DNA of 64,000 nucleotides from Sphingomonas sanguinis (GTDB lineage Bacteria; Pseudomonadota; Alphaproteobacteria; Sphingomonadales; Sphingomonadaceae). The notes beneath the pieces were generated by a model. That model had not been told where the DNA came from. It worked only from the letters and a program-made list of their open reading frames with translations, and did not search any database. Location: the NCBI RefSeq assembly GCF_001476905.1, contig NZ_LDTE01000001.1:62001-126000 (forward strand), given 5' to 3'. Of the stretch, positions 55,404 to 64,000 are shown one piece after another (positions within the stretch are counted from its first letter, which is position 1; every line of letters starts with the position of its first letter). Both the position numbers and the translations under genes were made by a program.

Positions 55404-56247
55404 GCGCTTCGAGGGGTTCGTCGCGATCGACTGGTCGGGGGCTCATGGGACGGCGCATCCGGGCATCCGCATGGCGCATTGCGGAGCGGGGCATGCTGCA
55501 CCTGAGCTGGTGCCGCCGCCGGGCCGAGCCTGGTCACGACAGGGCGTGGCGGACTGGATATTGGAGCGTGCCGATGAGCCTCTGCTGATCGGTTTCGATT
55601 TCAGCTTTTCGGCGCCTTTCGTCGCGCGCGGCGCGCATCTGCCTGGCGATAGGCCCACGCCCGATGCCCGGGCGCTCTGGGCCTATGTCGACGAGAGCAG
55701 CGACGATCCCGATCTGGGCGCGCGCAGCTTCCTAGAGGCGCGGCGGGGCACGCACTTCTATTTCGGGGCGGCCGATGGGCGCAAAGCCGACTTCCTTCAC
55801 TGGCGCGCGTGCGAGATCGCCGCGGATGGGGGTAAGAAGCCCTCGACCGTCTATGACGCGATCGGCGCGTCTCAGGTGGCGAAGGCCAGCTTTGCCGGAA
55901 TGCGGCTGTTGCGGCGGCTGGACGGGCATGTCGCGATCTGGCCCTTCGATTCCATTCCGGCGAAGGGCGCGCTGGTGGTCGAAATCTATACCTCTATCGC
56001 CGCGCGCGCTGCCGGTCGCCCCCGCGGCCGCAGCAAGATGCGGAGTGCCGAGGCCCTGGACGACGCGCTGACCCAGCTGGGCAGCGAACGGCATCACCCG
56101 CTGGACCGGTATGACGACCACAGCACCGACGCGATCCTGACTTCCGCCTGGCTGCGCACCGTCGCGACTCGGCAGGATTTGTGGCATCCGGCCGGGCTGA
56201 CGACGCAGATCGCCCAAACGGAGGGCTGGACCTTCGGTGTCTCTTGA
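55396..56247 (+). CDS. Predicted RNase H-like protein (DUF429-like)
   Basis: A 283-residue protein whose motifs recall DUF429-type RNase H-fold proteins: strand 1 with aspartate (GFVAIDWSGAHG), a second acidic strand (LLIGFDFSFSAPF), and a C-terminal acidic helix (YDDHSTDAILTSAWLRTVA). Between these are RRGTHFYFG and an Arg-rich RAAGRPRGRSKMR that could contact nucleic acid. The biochemical role of the family is not established. It begins inside the end of rarA (8-base overlap; ATG 55390 is an alternative), suggesting coupled synthesis. The family call is by eye and moderate. Confidence 0.68.
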   Translation: MAERFEGFVAIDWSGAHGTAHPGIRMAHCGAGHAAPELVPPPGRAWSRQGVADWILERADEPLLIGFDFSFSAPFVARGAHLPGDRPTPDARALWAYVDESSDDPDLGARSFLEARRGTHFYFGAADGRKADFLHWRACEIAADGGKKPSTVYDAIGASQVAKASFAGMRLLRRLDGHVAIWPFDSIPAKGALVVEIYTSIAARAAGRPRGRSKMRSAEALDDALTQLGSERHHPLDRYDDHSTDAILTSAWLRTVATRQDLWHPAGLTTQIAQTEGWTFGVS

Positions 56248-56265
56248 CGCTAGGGGGGCCGCAAC

Positions 56266-56340
<75 letters not shown>

Positions 56341-56404
56341 TTTCCCTTCCGTCCACGCCATCGAAATTGGCACCAAAACCACCGCGCTGCGTTACAGTGG
56401 CGGA

Positions 56405-57100
56405 ATGATCAAGGTCGCCAGCTACAATATCCGAAAGGGGATCGGCGCCGACCGCAGGCGCAATCCCGACCGTATCCTGGACGTGCTGCGCGAGGTCGAT
56501 GCCGACGTCATTGCGCTGCAGGAGGCCGACCGTCGCTTCGGCGAGCGCGAAGGGGTAATTCCGCTTCACCTGCTCGACGATCACAGCGACTGGAAGCCGA
56601 TCGTCTATGGCATGAAGGCCCGGTCGATGGGCTGGCATGGCAACACGATCCTGGTCCGCAAGACCGTGCAAATCCTGGATTTCGAGGCAATCCATCTGCC
56701 CTCGCTGGAGCCGCGCGGGGCAGTGATGGCCGACCTGAGGACAAGAAGCGGCGTCATCCGTGTGGTCGGCATGCACCTCGACCTGTCGGGCCTCTGGCGC
56801 AGGCGACAGGCGGGGGCGATCCTGTCGCATCTGGCGAGTTGCGTCGAACCCCGTCCCACCGTCATGATGGGTGACCTGAACGAATGGACTCGCTCCGCCG
56901 GGTGCCTTCGGGATTTCACGCGGGAGTTCATCATGGCGGACACCGGCCCCAGTTTCCATGCCAGACGCCCCATCGGGCGGCTCGACCGGATCATGGTGAC
57001 GCCTGACCTCCACATAGCCGACTGCGGGGTCCATGCGACGCCGATGTCGCGCAAGGCCTCCGACCATTTGCCCATCTGGGCGACTTTGGCACCTCGCTGA
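56405..57100 (+). CDS. Endonuclease/exonuclease/phosphatase (EEP) family hydrolase
   Basis: A 231-residue EEP-fold metal-dependent phosphoesterase. Motifs in order: VASYNIRKGIGADRRRNPDRIL, the metal Glu in VIALQEADRRFG, MHLDLSG, the catalytic MMGDLNEW, and the C-terminal SDHLPIWA. The family covers nucleases, inositol phosphatases and sphingomyelinases, so the substrate cannot be read from these motifs. The stop overlaps the patatin gene's ATG (TGATG), hinting at a lipid-related role. No signal peptide is seen. It follows tRNA-Thr by 64 bases with no gene between. Confidence 0.88.
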   Translation: MIKVASYNIRKGIGADRRRNPDRILDVLREVDADVIALQEADRRFGEREGVIPLHLLDDHSDWKPIVYGMKARSMGWHGNTILVRKTVQILDFEAIHLPSLEPRGAVMADLRTRSGVIRVVGMHLDLSGLWRRRQAGAILSHLASCVEPRPTVMMGDLNEWTRSAGCLRDFTREFIMADTGPSFHARRPIGRLDRIMVTPDLHIADCGVHATPMSRKASDHLPIWATLAPR

Positions 57101-59382
57101 TGCGCGAAAAGGAACTGCGGCTGGCGCTGGTCTGCTATGGCGGGATCAGCTTGGCCGTGTACATGCACGGCATCACCAAGGAAATCTGGAGGATCGTCCG
57201 CGCCAGCCGCGCCTCACACGAGGGCGACCCGCCGGCGTCCGCCGTCGATGCCGTCTATCAGGACCTGCTGGACGAGATGGCGGAGCGGGGCGGCGTTCGG
57301 GTTCGCGTGCTCGCCGACATCATTGCGGGGGCGAGTGCGGGCGGGATCAACGGCATTTTCCTGGGGCAGGCGCTGTCGACCGGCCAATCGCTCGACCCGC
57401 TGACCGACCTGTGGCTGGAGGCGGGGGACATCGAGTCGCTGATCGCACCGGAGGCCGCGCCGACCTCTCGCTTCTCCAAGATGTGGGCCCTGCCCATCGC
57501 CTGGATGGCGGCGGGGCGCAGCGGCGACAAGATCGAGGCGCTGGACGAGGATACCCGCGACGAGGTGCGCTACAAGCTCGGCCATCTGGTCCGCTCGCGC
57601 TGGTTCGAGCCGCCGTTCGACGCCGATGCCTTTACGGGCAAGCTGCTGGAGGCATTCGACCGGATGGCGGCGGCTCCGGCGGGAAAGCGCCTGTTGCCGC
57701 CCGGCCAGCCGCTGGACCTGTTCGTCACCGTCACCGACTTCACCGGCCAGCCCCAGCGTCTGAAGCTCCATTCGCCGGGCGAAGTGGTGGAGACCGAACA
57801 TCGCATGGTCGTCGACTTCACCGACAGCGGCGGCGGTCAGCTGGCGGCGATCCCTGAACTGGTATTTGCCGCGCGTGCGACGTCGAGCTTCCCCGGTGCC
57901 TTCCCGCCCTTCACCGTCGCCGAGCTGGACCGGGTGCTAGAGAGCCGGCAACAGCAATGGGACAGCCGCGACGCGTTTCTGCGCCGAGTCCTTCCCCGTC
58001 ACCATGCGGCGGGCGCCGCCGACAAGGCGGTGCTGATCGACGGTTCGGTGCTCGTCAACGCCCCCTTCCGCCCCGCCATCGATGCGCTTGGTCGCCGTCC
58101 AGCGCGGCGGCAGGTGGATCGACGCTTCGTCTATATCGATCCCTTTCCGGGCATGCACTTCCGCCTGCCCGGCGGCGGCGGCCATCCCGGCTTCTTCCAG
58201 ACGATCATCGGCGCGATCAGCGAGTTGCCCCGTCAGCAGCCGATCCGCGACAATCTGGAGGCAATCGCCGCGCGCTCGGGCCGGATCGACCGGATGCAGG
58301 CGATCGTCACCGCCATCCGCGAGGATGTGGAAGCCGAGATCGAGCAACTGTTCGGCGGCACCTTCTTCCTCGATCGCCCGACCGCCGCACGGCTGGCCTC
58401 GTGGCGGGTGCGCGCGCAAGCGGCATCGGCGGCCAAGGCCGGGTTCAGCTATGCCGCCTATGGTCATTTGAAGCTCGCCAACGTCATCGACGCCATGGCG
58501 ACGATCTTTGCCGAGGCGATCGGCGACGAAGGGCCGCAGCGGCGCGGCCGCCTGCGCGCAACGATCGAGCGGACCATGGCAGAGCGCTATGTCGGCGCGG
58601 AAACGATCCACTTCAAAGGTGGCTCCAGCAACGGCGCGCGTAACTTCCTACGCGCCTTCGATCTCGGCTATCGCATTCGTCGCCTCCGCCTGCTCGCCCG
58701 TCGCCTGACCGCGCTGGAGGCCGATCATAGCGAAGCCGAGCTGGCCCCCGTGCGCGACGCCATCTACGAAATGCTGGCCGAATTTCTGGAGCGGCAGCAG
58801 GGCCCGGCCCATGCCGACATGGCGCACGATATTCGCCATGCCCGCGACGATGGCGGGCCGCTGCTCGACCAGTTGGAGGCGCGGCTCGACCTGATCCGGC
58901 TGGACGGGGAGACCGATGCTCGGCTGGCCGCCGCCTTCGCCGGGCTGCCGCGTTCGGCCCGGCGGACCTTGCTGCTGACCTATCTGGGTTTTCCCTATTT
59001 CGACGTGGCGACCTTGCCGCTGTTGCAGGGCGAAGGGCTGGACGAGTTCGATCCGATCAAGGTGGACCGCATCGCCCCCGACGACGCGACCGCGATCCGC
59101 TCGGGCGGGGCGGAGGCAACGCTGAAGGGCATCCAGTTCCTGACCTTCGGCGCGTTCTTCAGCCGTAGCTACCGCGAGAACGACTATCTCTGGGGCCGTC
59201 TGCACGGCGCGGAGCGGATGATCGACATCGCCATCTCCACCCTGCCCTCGACCATCCGGTTGAAACCCGGTGCGGTCGCAGCATTCAAGCGGCGCGCTTT
59301 CCTCGCCATCCTGGACGAGGAGGAAGAGCGGCTAACCGCCGTCGCGCCGCTGATCGCCTCGCTTCGCCGAGAGATCGGCTGA
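57100..59382 (+). CDS. Patatin-related lipase-like protein
   Basis: A 760-residue patatin-related protein (TIGR03607-like, with a DUF3376-type C-terminal part). The catalytic dyad is visible: the oxyanion loop CYGGISLAVYMHG, the nucleophile S79 in GASAGGINGIF (G-x-S-x-G), and D314 in LIDGSVLVNAPF. The patatin domain covers about 1-400; the rest is helical and uncharacterised. Patatins hydrolyse acyl chains of phospholipids. The start overlaps the EEP gene's stop, so the two hydrolases are made together. No signal peptide is apparent, so it probably acts at the cytoplasmic face. Confidence 0.88.
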   Translation: MREKELRLALVCYGGISLAVYMHGITKEIWRIVRASRASHEGDPPASAVDAVYQDLLDEMAERGGVRVRVLADIIAGASAGGINGIFLGQALSTGQSLDPLTDLWLEAGDIESLIAPEAAPTSRFSKMWALPIAWMAAGRSGDKIEALDEDTRDEVRYKLGHLVRSRWFEPPFDADAFTGKLLEAFDRMAAAPAGKRLLPPGQPLDLFVTVTDFTGQPQRLKLHSPGEVVETEHRMVVDFTDSGGGQLAAIPELVFAARATSSFPGAFPPFTVAELDRVLESRQQQWDSRDAFLRRVLPRHHAAGAADKAVLIDGSVLVNAPFRPAIDALGRRPARRQVDRRFVYIDPFPGMHFRLPGGGGHPGFFQTIIGAISELPRQQPIRDNLEAIAARSGRIDRMQAIVTAIREDVEAEIEQLFGGTFFLDRPTAARLASWRVRAQAASAAKAGFSYAAYGHLKLANVIDAMATIFAEAIGDEGPQRRGRLRATIERTMAERYVGAETIHFKGGSSNGARNFLRAFDLGYRIRRLRLLARRLTALEADHSEAELAPVRDAIYEMLAEFLERQQGPAHADMAHDIRHARDDGGPLLDQLEARLDLIRLDGETDARLAAAFAGLPRSARRTLLLTYLGFPYFDVATLPLLQGEGLDEFDPIKVDRIAPDDATAIRSGGAEATLKGIQFLTFGAFFSRSYRENDYLWGRLHGAERMIDIAISTLPSTIRLKPGAVAAFKRRAFLAILDEEEERLTAVAPLIASLRREIG

Positions 59383-59431
59383 AGGCTGGTCATGCCCGAA
59401 CAACGCGGCTAGACCGCCAGCCCATGGCGAC

Positions 59432-59461
59432 GTCCGCCCGCTTCGTCAGGGGGCGGCGGAC
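59432..59461 (+). other. Hairpin between patatin gene and lapA
   Basis: GTCCGCC (59432-59438) / GGCGGAC (59455-59461) forms a perfect 7-base stem with a 16-base loop in the 99-base gap after the patatin gene. There is no T tract. It may be a weak terminator or a leader structure of the lapA-pyrF-trp transcript. Nothing else stands out in this gap. Confidence 0.35.
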
Positions 59462-59481
59462 CGGGTTACGCGGAGAAGCGC

Positions 59482-59790
59482 ATGCAGTTCCTGAAAATGC
59501 TGTTCTGGTGCTTGCTGGCCTTTCTGGCCGCAGCCTTCACGATCGGGAACTGGACGACCGTGCCGATCCGGCTGGTCGGCGGGCTGGTGGCGGACGTGAA
59601 CCTGCCGCTGCTGCTGTTCCTGACCTTCCTGCTCGGCTTGGTGCCGACGCTGATCTGGCAGCATGCGGCACGCTGGCGGTTGCGTCAGCGGCTGAGCGCG
59701 GCGGAGCGTTCGCTCGCCGCCGTTTCGGCCGAAACGAGCGCCTATGTCGCGCCCGTGCCTACCACCCCCACCACCGAGCCGACGGTCTGA
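59482..59790 (+). CDS. lapA: LapA/DUF1049 small membrane protein
   Basis: A 102-residue protein with two membrane helices (about 4-24 and 40-62) flanking a short GNWTTVPIRLVGG loop, then a basic helical stretch (ARWRLRQRLSAAERSLAAV) and a Thr/Pro-rich tail: the LapA (YciS) pattern. In E. coli LapA works with LapB in controlling LPS synthesis via LpxC; no lapB is next to it here. In E. coli lapA-lapB lie directly before pyrF, and in this window lapA is also directly before pyrF (7-base gap). CGGAG lies just ahead of the ATG. Confidence 0.85.
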   Translation: MQFLKMLFWCLLAFLAAAFTIGNWTTVPIRLVGGLVADVNLPLLLFLTFLLGLVPTLIWQHAARWRLRQRLSAAERSLAAVSAETSAYVAPVPTTPTTEPTV

Positions 59791-59797
59791 TTTTCTC

Positions 59798-60472
59798 ATG
59801 AGTAACCGCATCTATGTCGCCATCGACACGCCCGACCTCGCCCGTGCCCAGGCGCTGGCGCAAAAGGTCCGCCACCATGTCGGCGGCCTGAAGCTGGGGC
59901 TGGAGTTCTTCTGCGCGCACGGTGCGACCGGGGTGCGGGAGATGGCGCATATCGGCCTGCCGATCTTCCTCGACCTGAAACTGCACGACATTCCCAACAC
60001 GGTCGCCAAGGCGGTCCAATCGCTGGGGCCGCTGGCTCCCGCCATTCTGACGGTCCATGCCAGCGGTGGTCGCGCGATGCTGGAGGATGCCAAGGCCGCC
60101 GCTCCCGTCGGCACCAAGGTCGTCGCGGTCACCATGCTGACCAGCCTCGACGCCAATGATCTGTCGGACACCGGTGTCGTCGGGTCGCCCGCCGATCATG
60201 TTCGCCGCCTCGCTGAGTTGGCGGCCGAGTCCGGTGTCGATGGCATCGTCTGCTCGGGTGAAGAGGTCGCGGCGGTCAAGAAGGCATGGCCCAAGGGCTT
60301 CTTCGTGGTGCCCGGCGTACGCCCGGCGAACGGCGTGATCGGCGACCAGAAGCGCGTCGTCACGCCGCGCGCCGCGATGGACGCAGGTGCCTCGATCCTG
60401 GTCATCGGTCGCCCGATCACCCAGGCCGAAGACCCGGACGCGGCCGCGCGGGCCATTGCCGCCACGCTCTGA
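59798..60472 (+). CDS. pyrF: Orotidine 5'-phosphate decarboxylase
   Basis: Last step of UMP synthesis. The 224 residues form a TIM barrel with the catalytic motif FLDLKLHDIPNTVAKAV (the D-K-x-x-D array), GLKLGLEFF, and the phosphate-binding GVRPANGVIGDQKRVVTP and LVIGRPITQAEDP. The ATG at 59798 (MSNRIYVAIDTPDLARA) is the family start; an upstream in-frame ATG would extend into lapA. It leads into trpF with a 35-base gap, an order common in alphaproteobacteria. Confidence 0.96.
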   Translation: MSNRIYVAIDTPDLARAQALAQKVRHHVGGLKLGLEFFCAHGATGVREMAHIGLPIFLDLKLHDIPNTVAKAVQSLGPLAPAILTVHASGGRAMLEDAKAAAPVGTKVVAVTMLTSLDANDLSDTGVVGSPADHVRRLAELAAESGVDGIVCSGEEVAAVKKAWPKGFFVVPGVRPANGVIGDQKRVVTPRAAMDAGASILVIGRPITQAEDPDAAARAIAATL

Positions 60473-60507
60473 GACGTTTTTCGACCCCTCCCATTCGGGA
60501 AACGATC

Positions 60508-61149
60508 ATGCCCACCACCGCCAAGATCTGCGGACTGACGACGACCGCCACGCTCGACGCGGCGCTGGGCGGGGGGGCGAGCCATGTCGGCTTTGTCTTC
60601 TTCCCGGCCTCGCCCCGCCACCTGACCTTCGACGTGGCGGCAGGGCTGGCGGGCCGGGTGCCCGATCACGTTCAGCGGGTCGGTGTCTTCGTCGATCCCG
60701 ACGACCAGCTGCTGGAGGCAGCGGTCCGCGCCGGAACGCTGGACGCGATTCAGCTTCACCGTACCGCCCCCGCCCGCGTCGCCGCGATCCGCGCGAAGTT
60801 CGATCGCGAGGTTTGGGCCGCCGTGGCGATCAAGGCGCGCGGCGACGTCGACAAGGCGCGTGATTATGCGGGGGCCGCCACGCTGATCCTGTACGACGCC
60901 AAGACCCCGGACGAGGCATCGCTGCCCGGCGGCATGGGCCTACGCTTCGACTGGAGCCTGTTGGACGGCGTGCGCCATCCGCTGCGCTGGGCGTTGTCCG
61001 GCGGACTGGACGCCGGTAACGTGGCGGAGGCGATCCGCCGCACCGGCGCGCCGTTGGTCGATGTGTCCTCCGGCGTCGAGAGCGCGCCGGGCGTCAAGGA
61101 TATGGACAAGATCGCAGGCTTCCTTAAAGCCGTTGCGACAAATCAGTGA
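60508..61149 (+). CDS. trpF: Phosphoribosylanthranilate isomerase
   Basis: Amadori rearrangement of PRA to CdRP in tryptophan synthesis. The 213 residues open with the catalytic KICGLTT (cysteine general base), then [26 protein letters not shown] and IQLHRT. The later catalytic aspartate is in LILYDAKT, and the phosphate-binding end is [14 protein letters not shown] ... [15 protein letters not shown]. The ATG at 60508 has GGGA about 8 bases upstream. It is followed by trpB after 46 bases. Confidence 0.96.
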   Translation: MPTTAKICGLTTTATLDAALGGGASHVGFVFFPASPRHLTFDVAAGLAGRVPDHVQRVGVFVDPDDQLLEAAVRAGTLDAIQLHRTAPARVAAIRAKFDREVWAAVAIKARGDVDKARDYAGAATLILYDAKTPDEASLPGGMGLRFDWSLLDGVRHPLRWALSGGLDAGNVAEAIRRTGAPLVDVSSGVESAPGVKDMDKIAGFLKAVATNQ

Positions 61150-61195
61150 CAGGATCGTTTGCAGGCTCGCCCCGCCAACGCCCAAGGAAGTGACC

Positions 61196-62428
61196 ATGAA
61201 CGCCCTTAACTCCTTCCGCGCCCAGCCCGACGAGCGCGGCCATTTCGGTGACTATGGCGGCCGCTATGTCGCCGAGACGCTGATGCCGTTGATCCTGGAC
61301 TTGGAGCGTGAATATCGCGCGGCGCAGGTCGATCCGGCGTTCAAGGCCGAGTTCGACGACCTGATGACCCATTATGTCGGTCGCCCCAGCCCGATGTATT
61401 ATGCGGAACGCCTAACCGAGACGCTTCGCGCCAGCGCGCCCGCGGGCAAGGGGCCGAAAATCTATTTCAAGCGCGAAGAATTGAACCACACCGGCGCGCA
61501 CAAGATCAACAACTGCATCGGCCAGATCCTGCTCGCCAAGCGTATGGGCAAGACGCGGATCATCGCCGAGACGGGCGCGGGCCAGCACGGCGTGGCCACC
61601 GCCACGGTGGCAGCACGCTTCGGTATCCCCTGCACCATCTTCATGGGCGCGCGCGATATCGAGCGCCAGGCGCCCAACGTCTTCCGTATGAAGCTGCTCG
61701 GCGCGGAGGTCCGCCCGGTCACGTCCGGCGCGCAGACGCTGAAGGATGCGATGAACGAGGCGTTGCGCGACTGGGTCGCCAATGTTCACGACACCTTCTA
61801 CATCATCGGCACGGCGGCGGGCCCTCATCCCTATCCCGAGATGGTCCGCGACTTCCAGTCGGTGATCGGCACCGAATCCAAGGCGCAGATCATGGAGGCC
61901 GAGGGTCGCCTGCCCGACCTGCTGATCGCCTCGGTCGGGGGCGGATCGAACGCGATCGGCCTGTTCCACCCCTTCCTGGACGACCCCGAGGTCGCGATGC
62001 TGGGCATCGAGGCGGCGGGTCATGGCCTGAGCACCACGCAGCACGCCGCCAGCCTGACCGGCGGCAAGCCCGGCATCCTGCACGGCAACAAGACCTATCT
62101 GCTGCAGGACGAGGACGGCCAGATCGCCGAAGCGCATTCGATCTCGGCAGGGCTCGACTATCCGGGTATCGGCCCCGAACATAGCTGGCTGAACGACACC
62201 GGCCGTGTCGTCTATGAAGGCATCACCGATACCGAGGCGCTGGACGCGTTCCAGCTGTGCTGCCGGGTCGAGGGGATCATCCCCGCGCTGGAATGCGCCC
62301 ATGCGCTGGCCGGTCTGTTGAAGCGCGCGCCGACGATGGACCGCGACCAGATCATCCTGATCAATATTTCGGGCCGCGGCGACAAGGACATCTTCACCGT
62401 CGCCGACGCCATGGGAGTGAAGATGTGA
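61196..62428 (+). CDS. trpB: Tryptophan synthase beta chain
   Basis: PLP enzyme joining indole and serine to make tryptophan, working in the alpha2-beta2 complex with TrpA. The 410 residues contain [16 protein letters not shown], the PLP lysine K103 in HTGAHKINN, the glycine-rich phosphate loop VGGGSNAIG, and the monovalent cation region. AAGGAAG lies a few bases before the ATG at 61196. The stop overlaps the trpA GTG start (GTGA), which helps keep the two subunits in balance. Confidence 0.97.
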   Translation: MNALNSFRAQPDERGHFGDYGGRYVAETLMPLILDLEREYRAAQVDPAFKAEFDDLMTHYVGRPSPMYYAERLTETLRASAPAGKGPKIYFKREELNHTGAHKINNCIGQILLAKRMGKTRIIAETGAGQHGVATATVAARFGIPCTIFMGARDIERQAPNVFRMKLLGAEVRPVTSGAQTLKDAMNEALRDWVANVHDTFYIIGTAAGPHPYPEMVRDFQSVIGTESKAQIMEAEGRLPDLLIASVGGGSNAIGLFHPFLDDPEVAMLGIEAAGHGLSTTQHAASLTGGKPGILHGNKTYLLQDEDGQIAEAHSISAGLDYPGIGPEHSWLNDTGRVVYEGITDTEALDAFQLCCRVEGIIPALECAHALAGLLKRAPTMDRDQIILINISGRGDKDIFTVADAMGVKM

Positions 62429-63237
62429 GCCGCATCGCCGACACTTTTGCCGCCTGTGCCGAAGCGGGGCGCGCCGCGCTCGTCACCTTCGTGACGGCAG
62501 GCGATCCGACGCCCGGCGACACCGCCGCGATCCTCGACGCGCTGGTCGCGGGCGGCGCGGACGTGATCGAACTGGGCATGCCCTTTACCGATCCGATGGC
62601 CGACGGCCCTGCGATCCAGAAGGCGAATATCCGCAGCCTGAGCGCAGGCACCCGTACCGCCGACGTGCTGTCGATCGCCAAGGCTTTCCGCGCGCGTCAT
62701 GCGAATGTGCCGCTGGTCCTGATGGGTTATGCTAATCCGATGACGGTGCGTGGCTCCGACTGGTTCGCACAGGCCTCTGCCGAAGCGGGTATCGACGGCG
62801 TGATTTGCGTCGACGTGCCCGCCGAAGAGGACGATGCGCTGGGCGTCGCACTGCGCGAGAAGGGCATTGCCTCGATCCGCCTGGCCACTCCGACCAGCGA
62901 CGCCGCGCGCCTGCCGACGATTTTGACGGGTGCCGATGGCTTCCTCTATTATGTCTCGGTCGCAGGGATCACCGGTCAGCAACAGGCGGCGCAGGCCTCG
63001 ATCGAGGATGCGGTCGCGCGACTGAAGGTGGCGACGCCTCTGCCCGTCGCGGTTGGCTTCGGTGTCCGTACCCCCGAACAGGCGGCGGCGATCGGTCGGG
63101 TGGCGGACGGCGTGGTCGTCGGCTCCGCCATCGTCGATCTGGTCGGCGAACATGGCGCGGGGGCCCCGGAGCCGGTCCGCGCCTATATCGAAACTCTCTC
63201 GTCGGCCCTGGCCGACGCCCGCAAGGAACTCGCATGA
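62425..63237 (+). CDS. trpA: Tryptophan synthase alpha chain
   Basis: Cleaves indole-3-glycerol phosphate to indole, which is channelled to TrpB. The 270 residues have the catalytic pair E49 ([11 protein letters not shown]) and D60 ([10 protein letters not shown]), LMGYANP, the phosphate-binding [12 protein letters not shown] and [10 protein letters not shown], and a normal length. The start is GTG at 62425, overlapping the trpB stop. Its own stop overlaps the accD ATG (ATGA), so trpB-trpA-accD are coupled in series. Confidence 0.97.
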   Translation: MSRIADTFAACAEAGRAALVTFVTAGDPTPGDTAAILDALVAGGADVIELGMPFTDPMADGPAIQKANIRSLSAGTRTADVLSIAKAFRARHANVPLVLMGYANPMTVRGSDWFAQASAEAGIDGVICVDVPAEEDDALGVALREKGIASIRLATPTSDAARLPTILTGADGFLYYVSVAGITGQQQAAQASIEDAVARLKVATPLPVAVGFGVRTPEQAAAIGRVADGVVVGSAIVDLVGEHGAGAPEPVRAYIETLSSALADARKELA

Positions 63238-64000
63238 GCTGGCTCAACAGCGTCCGCAACGTCATCCCCTTCGTCGTCAAGAAGGAGACTCCCGACAATC
63301 TTTGGCACAAGTGCAAGGGATGCGGGCAGATGGTCTTCACCAAGGAACTGGAAGACAATCTGAATGTCTGCCCGAAATGCGATCACCATGACCGCATCGG
63401 GCCCAAGGCGCGTTTCCGCCATCTGCTGGATGAGGGCAGCTGCAACGAGCTGCCCGCGCCCAAGGTGCCGGAAGACCCGCTCAAGTTCCGCGACTCCAAG
63501 CGCTACGCCGACCGACTGAAGGCTGCCCGCACCAACGCCGCCGAGACGGATGCGCTGGTCAATGCGCGCGGCACCATCCTGGGCCATAAGGTCGTGGTCG
63601 GCGTGCAGGACTTCGCCTTCATGGGCGGCTCGATGGGGTTGGCCGTCGGCGAGGCGTTCGTGCGCGGCGTGGAAGCGGCGATCGCGGACCATTGCCCTTA
63701 TGTCATCTTCACCGCCTCGGGCGGCGCGCGCATGCAGGAGGGCATTCTCAGCCTGATGCAGATGCCGCGCACCACGGTCGCGATCCAGATGCTGCACGAT
63801 GCGGGCCTGCCCTATATCGTCGTGCTGACCGACCCGACCTCGGGCGGCGTGATGGCGGCCTATGCGATGCTGGGTGACGTGCAGATCGCCGAGCCCAAGG
63901 CGACGCTGGCCTTTACCGGACGTCGCGTGATCGAGAATACGATCCGCGAAAAGCTGCCCGACGATTTCCAGACCTCGGAATATTATCTGGACCACGGCAT
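63234..64000 (+). CDS. accD: Acetyl-CoA carboxylase carboxyltransferase beta subunit (5' part)
   Basis: Beta subunit of the carboxyltransferase making malonyl-CoA for fatty-acid synthesis. The visible 255 residues include the N-terminal zinc ribbon (C27, C30, C46, C49; HKCKGCGQ ... VCPKCDHH) and most of the crotonase-type carboxyltransferase domain ([72 protein letters not shown]). The gene is cut by the window's end; some 30 or more residues should remain. The trpA-accD linkage is typical of alphaproteobacteria. Confidence 0.96.
   Translation, partial: MSWLNSVRNVIPFVVKKETPDNLWHKCKGCGQMVFTKELEDNLNVCPKCDHHDRIGPKARFRHLLDEGSCNELPAPKVPEDPLKFRDSKRYADRLKAARTNAAETDALVNARGTILGHKVVVGVQDFAFMGGSMGLAVGEAFVRGVEAAIADHCPYVIFTASGGARMQEGILSLMQMPRTTVAIQMLHDAGLPYIVVLTDPTSGGVMAAYAMLGDVQIAEPKATLAFTGRRVIENTIREKLPDDFQTSEYYLDHG

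Noticed and set aside
55243-56247. Longer N-terminus for the RNase H-like protein
   Set aside because: The added 50 residues are an out-of-frame reading of rarA; the conserved part starts at the ATG near 55396.

Overview
The window is a GC-rich, gene-dense stretch of alphaproteobacterial chromosome. It most resembles Sphingomonas or a close relative (Sphingomonadales). The clues are the divergent chvI-chvG / pckA pair, the dusB-ntrB-ntrC-ntrY-ntrX-hfq-hflX order, the purN-purM / hdaA-ppk-ppx neighbourhood, lapA-pyrF-trpF-trpB-trpA-accD, and above all an hfq gene that encodes two Sm domains in one chain. I see no insertion sequence, prophage, CRISPR array, integrase or compositional island. 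Nearly all genes are conserved housekeeping genes, and no intergenic gap reaches 300 bases.

Layout. 1-5473: ChvG/ChvI envelope-stress two-component pair, divergent pckA, then an SPFH/NfeD membrane pair. 5601-8800: guaB, an RsmB-type rRNA methyltransferase and a small TPR protein. 8811-8935: a doublet of palindromic intergenic repeats. 8942-14455 (minus): lptD-surA-pdxA-rsmA, outer-membrane biogenesis joined to pyridoxal phosphate and ribosome assembly. 14627-17615: pepA, holC, ndk and a GNAT acetyltransferase. 17612-20193 (minus): purM-purN, a YjbR protein and a membrane protein. 20253-25789: an unusual DUF2066/HMA-like exported protein, hdaA, ppk1 and ppx. 25776-27238 (minus): rnd plus an I78 inhibitor lipoprotein. 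27377-29935: aspS and a convergent beta-carbonic anhydrase with strong terminators between them. 30086-33611: lipA-ratA, facing cinA/pncC, an exported hypothetical protein and ispDF.

33702-42811 is the nitrogen-regulation run dusB-ntrB-ntrC-ntrY-ntrX, followed by tandem-domain hfq and hflX. NtrX lacks the sigma-54 contact loop that NtrC has. 51816 down to 42792 (minus) is a ten-gene run: radA, cvpA, a NifU/IscU-like scaffold, a KefB-like antiporter, DUF423, metG, tatD, an MBL hydrolase, a membrane-anchored retropepsin and mazG. 51916-59382: a glycosyltransferase, a PadR regulator (with a natural His7 N-terminus) and DUF2218, rarA with an overlapping RNase H-like gene, tRNA-Thr(TGT), then a coupled EEP hydrolase and patatin. 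59482-64000: lapA, pyrF, trpF, trpB, trpA and the 5' part of accD.

Many neighbours overlap by 1-4 bases (ATGA or TGATG), so translational coupling is common. The best candidates for new biology are the double-domain Hfq with its structured leader, the His7-PadR/DUF2218 operon with its operator pair, the head-to-head palindromic repeat doublet, and the GAFTGA-less NtrX. I found no clear-cut new defence or mobile system. All regulatory sites are read by eye and are inferences.
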